Shown: one piece after another, positions 43,724 to 54,948 of the stretch
How the letters are laid out: the number at the start of each line of letters is the position of its first letter
How positions within the stretch are numbered: the stretch's first letter is position 1
From: Symbiodinium kawagutii
Lineage: Eukaryota; Sar; Dinophyceae; Suessiales; Symbiodiniaceae
Reading direction: 5' to 3'
Length of the DNA stretch: 64,000 nucleotides
Assembly (NCBI GenBank): GCA_009767595.1
Contig: VSDK01021916.1
Coordinates: 189,727 to 253,726 of the forward strand
Program-made: the position numbers and the translations under genes
Notes under the pieces: generated by a model
Told to the model about the DNA's origin: nothing
The model's input: the letters and a program-made list of their open reading frames with translations, nothing else
Databases searched by the model: none

Positions 43724-43850
43724 CACCCATTCTTGAACAAGCAACTGGTGATTTGGCTGAGACTCTGATTGCGGTTGCTGACGTTCAGCTCGCCAAACAA
43801 CAATCACTTGGCAGAAAAAAGAGATGGACAATAGAATTCATAGCTCTCAG
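43724..43850 (+). CDS. candidate internal exon, unknown protein
   Basis: Acceptor ACTTTCTGTGTAG, donor GTGGTT. The frame reads PILEQATGDLAETLIAVADV QLAKQQSLGR, then KKRWTIEFIAL. The first half looks helical. Immediately downstream of the TTG array, which may supply its pyrimidine-rich tract. Not recognised. Confidence 0.5.
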
Positions 43851-44455
43851 GTGGTTCAACTGGAGAGGGCTCTGGTAAAAGGGGGGAACTTGTGGTGAAG
43901 TGGACAAGTCTGCTTAATGTTCACTTGGGAATTCTATGGATGATTTGATGCCCGTCGAGCTCAGCAATCCTTGCTTTGGGTTCCCTTTAAGTCTTTGATG
44001 GAAGGCTTCCATCGTTGATACTTCAATCTGCCAGATTCAGAGTCACATTGCTGAGAATGCTTTTTTTTTTAGGATGAGAGAAGGACACAGAACTGGACAT
44101 TCCCCTTAGTGGGAAGACCAGGATCTGTGATTCGATGGAACTATCGCTGGCCTGTTGTCAGTGCATACCCAGCTGTTGGTTTATGAGCTGGTGGTTCTGA
44201 AGTGTTGATTTTCAGGGTCTGCTGTGGTTGCCATCGACAGCCCATTCTGGGAATTGCTTGACCAATGTGCTAACAAACAGCACCAGCGCCAAGTTTCATC
44301 ACTCGAATTACGTTTGAGATGGAAACAAACATGTGACCACCCGCACTTGTGTTTGATGTTACATTGAATTATATTGACCCCACATCAAGATGCACCAGGT
44401 ATAAAGGTAACCCATGAAAGCCAGGATTAGTAAACCCTGATTATATGTCATTATA

Positions 44456-44571
44456 TGGCTGTGGGTCAAAACCCCGTACCCCTGGTTCCCCTATCATTAA
44501 CCATTGTTTTCCCTATAGTTGGTTGGTTATTAACCTTCATTAGTTGGTTGGGTAATATTGACCCATAGCCA
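44456..44571 (-). mobile_element. family A element next to candidate exon
   Basis: TGGCTGTGGGTCAAAACCCC ... ATTGACCCATAGCCA, flanked by TATA on each side. Ends 36-70 nt before the candidate acceptors at 44606 and 44640. Confidence 0.9.
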
Positions 44572-44640
44572 TATAACCATTGGGGGAACCACCCTGCTTC
44601 ATCCAGGCTTGGCGTCAGTTGCCCTCCACCCCTTTTGCAG

Positions 44641-44691
44641 CGCGCGGCAGGTGTCCAATGGCGTGGCCCAGGGCATCCCAGTGCCTGCCAG
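44641..44691 (+). CDS. candidate short exon, unknown protein
   Basis: Strong acceptor CCACCCCTTTTGCAG, donor GTAACG. The frame reads ARQVSNGVAQGIPVPA. An earlier acceptor at 44606 would extend it upstream in another frame (AWRQLPSTPFAARGRCPMAW). Confidence 0.45.
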
Positions 44692-44757
44692 GTAACGCGG
44701 CCGCGCGGCCGAAGCTTCAACGCGCTTCAGTCAACGTGAGAGAGGTGGATGAACTGT

Positions 44758-44800
44758 TGATGGGTCAATATTAACCAACCAACCAGTGGTCAACTAGCTG
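44758..44800 (+). mobile_element. family A fragment
   Basis: TGATGGGTCAATATTAACCA ACCAACCAG: left end only. Confidence 0.5.
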
Positions 44801-44860
44801 GTTAATGGTTAATGATAGGGTATAATAAGCAACAATAGGAGGGGATATACCAGCTATATA

Positions 44861-44975
44861 TGGCTATGGGTCAATATTAACCAACCAATAATGGTGGTTA
44901 TTACCCAGCCAACTATAGGGAAAACAATGGATAATGATAGGGGAACCAGGGGTACAGGGTTTTGACCCACAGCCA
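44861..44975 (+). mobile_element. family A element with GATATACCAGCTATATA leader
   Basis: TGGCTATGGGTCAATATTAA ... TTTTGACCCACAGCCA. Preceded by a ~50-bp leader ending GGGGATATACCAGCTATATA, also present before the 61687 copy. Confidence 0.9.
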
Positions 44976-45494
44976 ACTGTTGATGGTTGATTTATGTTGC
45001 TTTATGTGGATTTGTGGTGATTTATGTTGATTAACTATGATTTTCAACCAACTAGTACAATGGTACTATATGAATTACTACCAAACTATGAACCAACTAT
45101 TAGTAATACTTAGTTGGTGTACTAATAGCACTGTTCGCGGCCAGTTGATGAACTGTTGCTGGTTGATTGATTTGGCTGGTGGTTGGGGGTATCTCTGTTG
45201 CACAGGGAGGGAGAGCAGGAACCACATGGTAGGTTTTTGTTGATGTATTCTGGTTTGTGCTGCTTTGTGGTGATTCTTGTTGATTCACGTGTGACTTTTG
45301 TTGATTCACAGGTGATTCACTGGTTTGAACTTTAATCTTGAAGGGCGGGGCATTTTATTGGTACCGTTTGCGCTAGTGGGTTGGTGGATTCTTCAAGAAC
45401 CCAGTGGTTTCACCCCAAGGTTCACAAGGACATACTCACGCAGCAGCATCAAAATCACAGAAACGGCTTCCCTGCTTAGAATGATGGTTTCATT

Positions 45495-45573
45495 CTTGGT
45501 TGGCGGTTGATGAACAAAATATGTGGGATGGTTGATTCACTCATTTTTCAGAGGGCTTGACACTGTCAGCCAG
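45495..45573 (+). mobile_element. family B element, diverged
   Basis: CTTGGTTGGCGGTTGATGAA ... TTTTTCAGAGGGCTTGACAC TGTCAGCCAG. Sense orientation. Confidence 0.6.
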
Positions 45574-45792
45574 ATGGGTTGATTGGGTGAACACTTGGCT
45601 CAACGTGTGTGGTACTCGAGTTGCAGCTCATAGACGCCCGTGATTGTCAGCGTCGACTGGACTGGAAAGCTTAGAAGGAAGCACCCATTCATGGGTGAAG
45701 CTGCAGCTGCCAGTTTCAACCAGTTGGAGTGTCAGAATTCTTGGAGCAATTTGACAGTCCTTCCTTGATGTTTCTTGCTTCTCAGTTTGATC

Positions 45793-45901
45793 ATGTACTG
45801 GTTGGTGGTTCTGAACATTGTTCATGTTCCCCAATATTTAGGGATAGTTGGTTGGTTGGCTAAGATTTTTCACAGGGGTTGAAACCATTTTCCCAGATGT
45901 A
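45793..45901 (+). mobile_element. family B element
   Basis: Element 45798-45896: CTGGTTGGTGGTTCTGAACA ... CACAGGGGTTGAAACCATTT TCCCAG, flanked by ATGTA on both sides. Sense orientation. Confidence 0.85.
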
Positions 45902-46438
45902 TATTTCTGGTTTTATGGCTGTTGGACCCCCCCAGGTGAACATTCAAAAATTGACCAGTCACAAGTCTAGCTGTTGGGACCGTCATCCATAGTTGGGACT
46001 ATCGGTAGTGACCCCATACCCACATCATATACATGATACATCAGGTGGAGTATTACATGTAATCCAATGTGTGCACATTTATCTTACACACCCAGGTGTA
46101 AGCTGCTCGATTCTTGTCATGGTCCATATACCTGTAGCCAATTCAAAGCGGTTGCACTTCTGATTTGGTCATCAGCACCTTTCAGACCTATAACCACGTT
46201 GAATATTTGATAATGATTGATCACGGTCAATCATGGTTGACAATAGTTCAGCTGTTGAATTTGGCGGGTGATGCTCCAACGTACTGAGCAACCGTGAATC
46301 GTACCTTCAGACCTATCCTTGAGTTCTTTAATCCTGGCAAGGGAACATCACCCGCTTTTTTGGAAGGTTTTCAGGGTGTTCATATTAAATACAAGGGCTT
46401 ACCCAGGGATGTTTCATAAAATGTCATAGTACTTGATG

Positions 46439-46553
46439 TGGCTATGGGTCAAAACCCTGGTACCCCTGGTTCCCCACTATTAACCATTGTTTTCCTTATA
46501 ATTGGTTGGTCATTATCCCCCATTATTGGTTGGTCAATATTGACCCATAGCCA
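46439..46553 (-). mobile_element. family A MITE-like element
   Basis: TGGCTATGGGTCAAAACCCT ... ATTGACCCATAGCCA, flanked by TG on both sides. Confidence 0.92.
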
Positions 46554-46661
46554 TGTTTTTAATGTGTGGTTTTTGATGCGTGAAACTTGCTGCTGGAGCA
46601 GTCTTTTAATGCACTCAGATCGGTGTGCCGATGTTTCACACAAGGGCAGCATCAGTTGCAG

Positions 46662-46724
46662 CGTGATCCAGTGGCCGCTGGTTCGAAGGGCCCCGCAGTC
46701 GAAAGATCCCCACAACTGTTATGG
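46662..46724 (+). CDS. candidate exon, unknown protein
   Basis: Acceptor CATCAGTTGCAG; phase-0 frame RDPVAAGSKGPAVERSPQLL W to a GTTTAT donor (an earlier GTTCGA donor is also possible). GC-rich relative to flanks. Confidence 0.4.
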
Positions 46725-46806
46725 GTTTATGTTCGAACAGGATGATCTCGAGGTTTATATTGGAGATTCTTGAATTGAAGATGAACCTGGTTTAATCCTT
46801 TGGCCG

Positions 46807-46912
46807 GTGGTTGGGAGGGAGCTAAGGAGCTAGGGGTATCCATATCCGTTTAAAGGGGGAGCTGAGTCGCTACAAGGAGTGGTGTAACCAGATGGTAGAT
46901 GAAATGCTTGCT
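46807..46912 (+). mobile_element. family D element copy
   Basis: GGTGGTTGGGAGGGAGCTAA, TATCCATATCCGTTTAAAGG GGGAGC, then GTAACCAGATGGTAG. Closely matches the 58242 copy. Confidence 0.75.
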
Positions 46913-47118
46913 TGCCTTCCCCCCTTCACCTCCTAGGTGATCGCATGTCACGTGATTTTTCACTTAACAAGTCGCTCCTGTAGCCACTGAACTTCAAGAC
47001 TTTGCGACTCCGATGACGTTTAAAGGTGGCATTGACCTCACAGCTTCGTGGCACGTAGTTTGATGTTTATCATACCCAGTTCTGTAAGATGGCTCGTGGC
47101 TCCCCTAGTTTCAGATCA

Positions 47119-47219
47119 GGGTGTTTCTCAAAATAGGGGACTCCAGCATGGTTGGTTTATTGCTGTTATATGACTAGTAGTGAATGATTTGGGGGTGCCC
47201 TTACTTTTAAGAAACACCG
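47119..47219 (+). mobile_element. family C MITE-like element
   Basis: GGGTGTTTCTCAAAATAGGG ... TTACTTTTAAGAAACACC; internal ATGGTTGGTTTATTGCTG. Confidence 0.85.
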
Positions 47220-47426
47220 AAGTATAAAGTTGATTCAAGTGGCGCCAAAACCCTCATTGACTATCGATCATCACAATTGGCTAGGTCACTGTCCTAAGCG
47301 GGATTTGATGTGTTGTATGTTTGTAGGTCCTGATTTGACCTTGGAGTTTGCAGCATTTTAGCGGGTGTGCAAGCAAGTGCTTTTGCTAAAGGTGTATGTT
47401 TTTAGATTGTTTGCTTGTTGGTCCAG

Positions 47427-47490
47427 GATGGAAAGCGAAGAGTGGTACTGGGCCGAACCCGCGGTTGTCAAAACAGAAGACGCCTGAAGA
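47427..47490 (+). CDS. possible exon, frame uncertain
   Basis: Acceptor GTTGGTCCAG. Phase-0 frame DGKRRVVLGRTRGCQNRRRL is open; so is MESEEWYWAEPAVVKTEDA, which then meets TGA. The 3' boundary is not clear. Confidence 0.3.
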
Positions 47491-47770
47491 AACCCATCAA
47501 TCATGTTTAAGTTTCAAAAGGAGATGGGACACCCTAAGAACGAGAGACATGAGAGACATTTCATCTACAGAATTTAGCACATCAGAACGAGGTCCAAGAC
47601 AAAATGAGGTGAAAACCCGCTAATTATAATGTGTTCAACTGACCCCGTCAGTTCACATTTTGGTTGCGGCAGTAATTTTTTGGTGCATGTATGTGCTCCC
47701 CAACAACCTTCAATGTCAAAGGAAACCAAAGTGACCTGGGAAAGGTCCGATATGGTCCGATGGTCATATC

Positions 47771-47868
47771 GGTGTTTCTCAAAATATGAGACCCCCAGAT
47801 CATTTCTTTTTAAGTATTGCCTGGCATTCAAACATCCATTCTGGAGGGTTCCTTGTTTTGAGAACAGG
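47771..47868 (-). mobile_element. family C element, diverged
   Basis: GGTGTTTCTCAAAATATGAG ... TTCCTTGTTTTGAGAACA. Confidence 0.65.
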
Positions 47869-48287
47869 AATCAGGTGGCTACTGAGCAGCTTCTAAGTCA
47901 GTTCCACGGGTCTAGGGTACCGATAGCAAATCCACAGGATCAGGCTTCAGGCCTGCTCGATTATACTTCTGTTTAGGCTAATCCAGGCCTGAAAAGCTCT
48001 GCTCAACTTTTGGCTATCAAGTCAAGTCCGAACTATTAATTGCACTACATCAAACAACTTCCATGTCTTTTGTTGTATTAAGTTCTATGTGATCTACTTT
48101 GTCAGTTGAATAAAATCATCAGGTGATGCTAGTTGATTTGATATCCCATGGTTTTGCCATGGTTTCACATCGATGTCCTTGATTTTGCCATGGTTTTCCC
48201 AATGATTTCGCTATGCTTCGCTCCTCTTTCTTGGCACTGACCACTGGCCACGCTGTCACTTGCCCTGGGCTGATCCGATCTCAATAG

Positions 48288-48378
48288 ACTCGGACCTCAG
48301 TCATCCAAGCATCCGCTTAAAGATAGCATGGGCAGCGCGCCAGGGCCACGAATTTGGTCTCATGATCATCGATGGCAG
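48288..48378 (+). CDS. candidate internal exon, unknown protein
   Basis: Acceptor CGATCTCAATAG, donor GTAATG. The frame reads SDLSHPSIRLKIAWAARQGH then EFGLMIIDG, plus AG. Clear contrast with the repeat-rich flank downstream. No family recognised. Confidence 0.6.
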
Positions 48379-48530
48379 GTAATGATTGACAGCTAACGAT
48401 GATGGTTAGTGACCAAGGGTCAATGGTCATGGTTAATGATCAAGGATTTATGATGGTTATATGACGGTGATTGTGAGTGGTGAATGGTGATGGTTCATGA
48501 TGATTATGATGTTGCTGCTGATGAGGAGGA
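48379..48530. repeat. GATGGTTA/GTGATGG imperfect repeat
   Basis: Repeated AATGATGGTTAGTGA and related words beginning at the exon donor. Confidence 0.7.
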
Positions 48531-49439
48531 CGACGATGTGAGGATGTCGATGGGCAATATATACAGCTATACACGTTCTGGCGTCTTTCGGCAACCTGGC
48601 TGTGGCTTTGATGTTTGAGGTTGACTTTTGTTGATGAGCTGTGTCAATACTTATGGCATCCATTTCCACAGAGCTCAGAATTTGTTGTGAAGAATTGGAA
48701 TCAAGTGACCAGCTGGGTTGTTACTGGCTTATAGTGGCTCTTGCTATTAGCTATTGAGAGAGGAGCAGGGGACAGTCTTGAAATTTGTTTCTAGAGATTC
48801 TGGTGTAATCATTATACTGAACCAGCTTGGGTGATGCTTGACCATGGCTATGCCTTGTACCGTGGCTCCAGTCGAAAACCGTGGGTTGATTCGTTAACTG
48901 CTAAGGGACTTCAAGGAGTGCAAACAGAGAGGAGGATTCTTAACTTCCATTCTGTGAAAGCATCATCTAAATCAGGAGACTAGATTCTTAGGATACCACA
49001 TTTCTGCACGTGTCCTTTGGTGATATTGGCTGAGGATGGCTGAGGTATTTTAGGACTAGTACTGTAATCATATGTACTCATTGTGTTGGGGAACCAGGGT
49101 TCTTCTTCCTGAAATTGAAACGTTCTCAAAGATTCCTGCGGATGGCAGCTTTTGTGGGCGTGGTTGGCCCATGGTACTGTAGTGTTCCTCCTTGCAGGAA
49201 GCTTCAACCATATCATACAATCTTGTTCTGAAGTATGTGATCACTTGACTTGTTCGCTGTTGTTATTTTTTGCCCGGCGATACAAGCTTCTTAGACACGC
49301 GTGAACTGGCTTCAACTCATTGCAAATTCGACCAATCATTAGCATGAGTCTGCACTTACGTACTTCAGCTCCAAAAACTGACTTGAGCTCTGCAAATCGA
49401 TAAACTACCAAGCAACCATTGGAGTCAACCATCCACGAC

Positions 49440-49620
49440 TCCGTCATCAACCATCGTTGATCATCAACCTTCATCAACCATAGTCATCAATCATCATTTA
49501 TAATGACTTACCTCCATCAACCATCATTTATAACCATCAAACTACCATTTGTTTAACAATTCCTCATCCATCATGGAGTTATAACCATCATTTATAACCA
49601 CTTACCATCATTTATTATAT
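49440..49620. repeat. ATCAACCATCATTTATAAC repeat
   Basis: CATCAACCATCATTTATAAC occurs with small changes at least four times. Confidence 0.8.
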
Positions 49621-49700
49621 CATGGACGGTTTTTTCCACCATTCCTTGGTAGTGTCTTGCGCTTCGCTTCTCCCCGCGCTGCTTCGCCACCGCCATGCAG

Positions 49701-49771
49701 CACTTGAAGTCCTGTCCTTGGGACAAGAACACTCCATGGAGGCGCACCAGGGTGTGATCCTGAAGCCTATG
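49701..49771 (+). CDS. candidate internal exon, unknown protein
   Basis: Long pyrimidine-rich tract then CGCCATGCAG acceptor; donor GTAATG. The frame reads LEVLSLGQEHSMEAHQGVIL KPM, phase 0 end. Followed by a GTTAGTGGTTAGTGG repeat. Confidence 0.55.
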
Positions 49772-49789
49772 GTAATGATTGCCGATGAA

Positions 49790-49935
49790 TGGTTAGTGGT
49801 TAGTGAGTTAGTGGTTAGTGGTTCATAAATCATCAATGCTTAGTGCTTAATGGTTTTGATGGTTAGTGGTTATTGGTTCATTGTTGATTAATGGTTAGTG
49901 GTTATTGGTTCATAGTTGATTAATGGTTAGTGGGA
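49790..49935. repeat. TTAGTGGTTATTGGTTCAT repeat
   Basis: Tandem imperfect AATGGTTAGTGGTTATTGGT units. Confidence 0.85.
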
Positions 49936-50227
49936 ACATGCTTAGGACATGTTTGACGACGTAGCTCAATGCAGCTCATATACATATATGCACAGACATA
50001 TGATCTTTGTTGTGTCGCCAGGTTGGCCGCACATGTGTACACATAAAGATGCAGGTTATATGAGACAATCCGTACACCTTTTCATGACTTTAAAGGTGTT
50101 TCCTTTGCCAAAGATTAGCTACCAAAGAGGAAACTAGCATGACATTGCATTACCTTGTAGTGTTGCAGTACATTCTTTTACATGACATGCACATCACATG
50201 AAATGCGTGCACTCTCGATGGCATCAG

Positions 50228-50344
50228 GGGATGCAATGTCACCAACCAACGATAGTGAGCAGACCGCGGCTCAGAGGCCCGCGCAGCTGCAGATGGGCAC
50301 AACCACCTTCCAGCAGCGCGAGGCGGAGTGGCGGGCTGTGCAAG
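50228..50344 (+). CDS. candidate internal exon, unknown protein
   Basis: Acceptor CGATGGCATCAG, donor GTCAGC. The frame reads DAMSPTNDSEQTAAQRPAQL, then QMGTTTFQQREAEWRAVQ. Gln/Ala-rich and strongly G/C at third positions. The ATG of DAMSP could be a start, but the splice acceptor favours an internal exon. No family recognised. Confidence 0.65.
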
Positions 50345-50600
50345 GTCAGCTGTTTACATCCCTCAAATGACCAAGCTACGCAGTGTAGCTGTTGGCATGC
50401 TCCTCTATATACTATTCGGTTGATGTAGATAAATGGAGTACCTCCATAGTTGGTGTTTTTTTCCAAGTGAAAATGATGGACTTGAGCGGTGTACCTCCAT
50501 GGCTGGTTTTGTTTCCCAATATGTTCAATGATCATTTCATTTGGGATGGTTTCGAGGTACCGCCATTGACCCAGCCATTTGTTCTATTGACTTTATAAAG

Positions 50601-50644
50601 GCACTGGCCATGGCGGGAGGCGATGAATTGGTTGATCCGCAGAG
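50601..50644 (+). CDS. possible short exon
   Basis: Acceptor GACTTTATAAAG, donor GTGTTG. Frame ALAMAGGDELVDPQ. Short; only composition and splice motifs support it. Confidence 0.35.
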
Positions 50645-51765
50645 GTGTTGCCAGGCTTAGAATAGCTAGTGGAGGACAGGCAATTAGCAAAAATCGTTGT
50701 GACGTCCTGGCATCATAGAACCACAGGTGTTAATGATTAATGCTGGATTACGAATTTATGCGCCATTATCACTTATATTTGCCACCATGAACCACCACCA
50801 CAACCTTTGTTACTGGAAATAGCTTCATGAAACTTGATATGTTGATGATCAATGCTGGCTGATGAGGGTTGATCATAGAACCGTAGGGAGCTAATCATCA
50901 AGAGTGGGCCCCGGCAATGTATAGTTGACAGAGATGACATTCATCACCATGGAAGGGGTTCAACATGGTTTTTGTTCAAGCGATGAGCGGATCGGTCCCA
51001 CCAGTGCTTTGAGCAGCTGCCAAACCAGACTTGATTGAGCGACAATGGATCGCAGGTGAACCCTTGCCAAGCAGACTGCTTGTTATCTGAGGTTGGCCTT
51101 GTTAACTTGCTTGTTCTTCTTAACTTGCTTGTTGTCAGACGTTCTTCCAAAGTTTTTTAAAGGTGATTGGCAAGTTATCAGACTGGTGCAACCTTTTTTT
51201 TTCTGAAACAGTTGTTTTTTTTTTTCTGAAACGCAAAGCTTTGCCTCCTATGGGGAAAAGCACCATAGATTTGCTGGTTGGTTGTCAAAGGTGCTTCACC
51301 TCTATCATAGGGAATGAAGGACTCTGGTTGAACTTTTCACGGTTGCAATCGTAAACTCGCGAGTAATCACTGGTTGGATTACAGCTTCTAACTTTATTTT
51401 TTGGGGTCTTTTTGGGATATGATTGATCAATTGTATAGTTTATAGCCTCTAAAAGTTAGACTTTCAGCAAGGGATCTAAAAGCCACCAAGATCATGAACA
51501 GCTTCCAAATTATCAATTTCAATCAAGTACTTGGTTTTAAGTAAGCTGTGATTGGTGAACTGAGTTCATTATCAATGATTGTTTCCAAACCTCGCTGATT
51601 GGTTACTGATTTTAAAAACATCTATGATGTGTTACATTAGCTCGTTTTTATCAGCAAGCGACCATATAGAAAATCATATAGTCATCACGAACTCGAATAT
51701 GGTGATGCAGGTTGGTTTCCCAGAGGTTAAGCATTGATGGTGGCAAGTTGGGTCGTTCCCTCCAG
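50645..51765. other. non-coding stretch
   Basis: No coding-like island. Two runs of TTTTTTTTTCTGAAAC at about 51195 and 51218 form a short direct repeat. Confidence 0.5.
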
Positions 51766-51874
51766 GATTTGGCCATGGCCAAGAACACCTTCCGCTATGG
51801 CGAGACGACAACGAAGGTGGCGCAACCTTGTGGACAGGAAGAAACTTTCAGGAGAGCCGCAACGCGACGGAGCG
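51766..51874 (+). CDS. candidate internal exon, unknown protein
   Basis: Acceptor CGTTCCCTCCAG; donors GTGGCG (51817) or GTAGCT (51875). The frame reads DLAMAKNTFRYGETTTKVAQ, then CGQEETFRRAATRRS. G/C-rich third positions. Family unknown. Confidence 0.55.
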
Positions 51875-52534
51875 GTAGCTGCATCATGCCGTGCGTGGAG
51901 TTTTTCAAGATTTGTTTGGTTCTTGTTAATGTTTAATAGTGTATACGGGTTCAATCATGGTTGGATATCTAATGATACACACATATATATATATATAATT
52001 ATGTTTGCTTGTCAATGTTACATACATATATAAGTATACTAAAGTGTTTTTTCTCATTTTGGAGCATCGCGATTGCCATGTTCGACGCACACCATCTTGA
52101 ATTTTGTCCGTGCTTGAATATGTGGGGTCAAAGCAATATCACATGATTCAAGCAATATTGCAGTATGTAACTATGTGCACCAAGATGTCGAGTGTAATAC
52201 ATACATGTACGCATGTATATATGCATATCCATGGAAGGAGGTTACATATATACACAATGACAGTCTAAGAGGTCATGTGCAGAGCGTATTGCTGCATGTG
52301 ATTGGACTCACAAAGACTGCACATAAATAGATAACTGAATAAACATGAAATCACAGTAAATGACACCAATCAACACCATATATGTAATTATATTTACAGT
52401 ATATAATTCAGATTTGTTTACACATAAAAGCCATATTATGCCATGAATTATTAGTATCCAAGAGTCAAAACACCAAGCAATTGCAGCGAACAACACCGGT
52501 GATCAGCCGCGATGTTTGGATCTGGCCCTTCCAG

Positions 52535-52646
52535 GATGGCAGCCCGAAACCGTGGTGAGAACGAAGCCTTCCCCAGTCGAGACGCCCTGAGATCCGCCAC
52601 CTTCCTACCGGGCGGATGGGAGGAGCCGAGTGACTCGCATGGAGAG
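52535..52646 (+). CDS. candidate internal exon, unknown protein
   Basis: Acceptor GGCCCTTCCAG, donor GTCATG. The frame reads MAARNRGENEAFPSRDALRS, then ATFLPGGWEEPSDSHGE, phase 0 end. Strong compositional contrast. Could be a first coding exon if the ATG at 52536 is used; no 5' evidence decides. Confidence 0.6.
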
Positions 52647-53158
52647 GTCATGGGTGCCATGCCATGGAGGTTCATCCGTATGGATGGTGGTTTATGGCAT
52701 GGCTTCATGTTGGTTAGTGGTTGATGATGGCTAGTGAAAGATCCGTATGGATGGTGGCTTAGAGAATAGAATGAGGACACTATTTAATAAGAATAGAATG
52801 GTTTTTAAGGTCATATAATATGATACTACTTTGAAGGCTTCATGTTGGTTAAGAATGAGGATAATAGTCAACACCAGTGGTTGATGATGGCTAGTGATAG
52901 ATTTGGTTAGTGGTGGCTAATTATGGTGGCTGGGGATTATAGCAAACAATACTGGTTGATGATGGTTTAGTGGTAGATCAGATCCGGCTGTCCATACACC
53001 ATCCCCACTGTAGCTTTTGCAGCTGGTGATTTTGTTTCTCAAACATAGGAGGTTCGTCCATATGGATCTGGCATTCATAGTTTTGATGTTCATAGGCTCC
53101 AAGCGTGCCCGCTCTGACTAGGCTGTTTTTGACCCAGGATGCAGAAAAAATACGTATG

Positions 53159-53251
53159 CTGGTTTGTGAAGTCATAGGTGTACCTCCTGTTAACCACTAT
53201 AGTAATAAACCAACCATAATTTTGGGGTTCCCCATTTTGAGAAAGCCTCAC
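53159..53251 (-). mobile_element. family C element, diverged left end
   Basis: GAAGTCATAGGTGTACCTCC ... AATAAACCAACCATAATTTT GGGG and ATTTTGAGAAAGCC. Confidence 0.65.
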
Positions 53252-53339
53252 TGTTTTGTCTTGGGAAACCCCTGTAATCATTGTGGTTTCGCTTTAGCCT
53301 GGGTCAAAAACTGTAATTGTCATCATGATCTCCTACCAC

Positions 53340-53880
53340 TACCATGACTACCACTACCTACCAGTATCTATTACTACTATTGTTCCTATTACTCTCAATT
53401 CTTACTACTAGGCTACTGTTAAAACTATTCACTATTGTTATCTTATTAATTACTGCTAGCGTATTATCAGTGATTATTCGTTGTATTATCATGTTTCCTA
53501 TTAGTGCTTCTTCTACTGCTACTATCATCCATTTTTTTGCCATATTAGTACTACTATTATTGTTACTACAACTACTAAAATATTACACCACGGATACATA
53601 TGTGTTGCTACTGCTAATTCCAATTAAGCATTACAACCAGTAAACCACAAAGTCCTAAAGCACAAATCGCTGCGTATAGCCAACGTTTTCGTAATTTCTC
53701 CAAGTTGCTGAGTGTTATACTGGGGTATAATGTTCAAGTTTCCGGGCAAAGGGTGGGAATTGCGCGTATTACTACTATTTTTTCTAGCATTGATGATAAT
53801 CCTTATTGTTATTACTATTAGCATTACTAATGGTACTACCAGCATCGCTGTTCCTACACAGTGCTATTATTGACTGAGTA
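53340..53880. repeat. ACT/ATT trinucleotide-rich stretch
   Basis: CTACTATTGTTCCTATTACT-type sequence without strict periodicity. Frames rich in L/I are composition by-products. No gene. Confidence 0.6.
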
Positions 53881-54356
53881 CTACAACTATTATTATGGCT
53901 ATTCCTGTCATTTTTCTTAGATTTATTTCTGCAGCGGCAAACTCCCAAAGTCGGATAAGCTCAGCGCAGATGTTTGAAGTCATATGGTGCTCATTTGGAA
54001 GCAGGGTATTTTTTTCCTGTCCGCAATTATTATAATGTCGACTGATGAACATTTGTGCGTTTTTCTTCCCAATTCCCAGGGGGTGAAATAGACCTAGAAT
54101 GTTTCAAAAGGAAGTGTCAAGAGAGAAAACAAACATTTAGCCGCTGCCATTTTCTCTTTGTTGGACTTGTACCACTAAGTTTGTGAATGTGTTTGACCAA
54201 CGAAGGGTGGCGAAATTAACCTGTATGCCGTCACCATGATGATACTGTAGCGCGAACACAAACGTCACCCCCAACAAAGCTTCCACATACCCAGGCTGCT
54301 GGGAACGGTTTGGTGATGTAGTCAATGATCACCCCAATCCGCTGTTGTTCTACAAG

Positions 54357-54434
54357 TCTTCACAACGGAGATCACCTTGGTGAAGGCACAAGTGTCCGTG
54401 ATTTGCGGTGACAACCACGAGCTGATCATGGGAC
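54357..54434 (+). CDS. candidate internal exon, unknown protein
   Basis: Acceptor TTGTTCTACAAG, donor GTCGTA. The frame reads FTTEITLVKAQVSVICGDNH ELIMG. Alternating hydrophobic pattern suggests beta strands. No family recognised. Confidence 0.5.
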
Positions 54435-54693
54435 GTCGTAGTCGGTTTCATGCTATGCTAATCGATGGTCATCTATGGTGACCACCAACCATGGAAATCT
54501 TAGAATTGGTGGTAGCATGTGGTAGCAACTACCATGGTACAAACATTTTTTCAAAAATCATTTGATACCATATGATTGCATTGCGTAGATTACAATCATC
54601 GATAGGTACTTGTAAGGGCTATCAATGGCAATGTCCCTTCACCGGTTTTGGACATGCTTCCCCAAATGAGTTTAAATGCGCCGTGGCTGGCAG

Positions 54694-54767
54694 CTGAAGC
54701 CCGAGCGCGTGCAGGAGTATCAACGCTTGGAGAAGCCAGACTTCACCAAGAGCTTCTCCTACATCAG
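54694..54767 (+). CDS. candidate internal exon, unknown protein
   Basis: Acceptor GTGGCTGGCAG, donor GTCTCA. Phase-0 frame LKPERVQEYQRLEKPDFTKS FSYI plus AG. Good coding composition. Its phase does not join the preferred frame of the next exon, so another exon or donor must lie between. Confidence 0.6.
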
Positions 54768-54948
54768 GTCTCAGCAGCGCGGAACAAACACAACGAATAC
54801 GAAAGCCAGGGGACAGCTGGCGAAACCTACCTGTGTCGAGTAGGCAAGAAAACGCAGTTTGTATCGACCCTTGGCCACCCGTACCCACCATCCTCGTTAT
54901 TTTCGCCAACGCATCGCTGACGTTTGGGGCCCGGGTCGTCCCTTGTAG

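Noticed and set aside
43232-43878. Frames of up to 199 residues rich in T, Q, N, V, L or C on both strands
   Set aside because: All come from TAG/TTG triplets; six frames open at once indicates a repeat.
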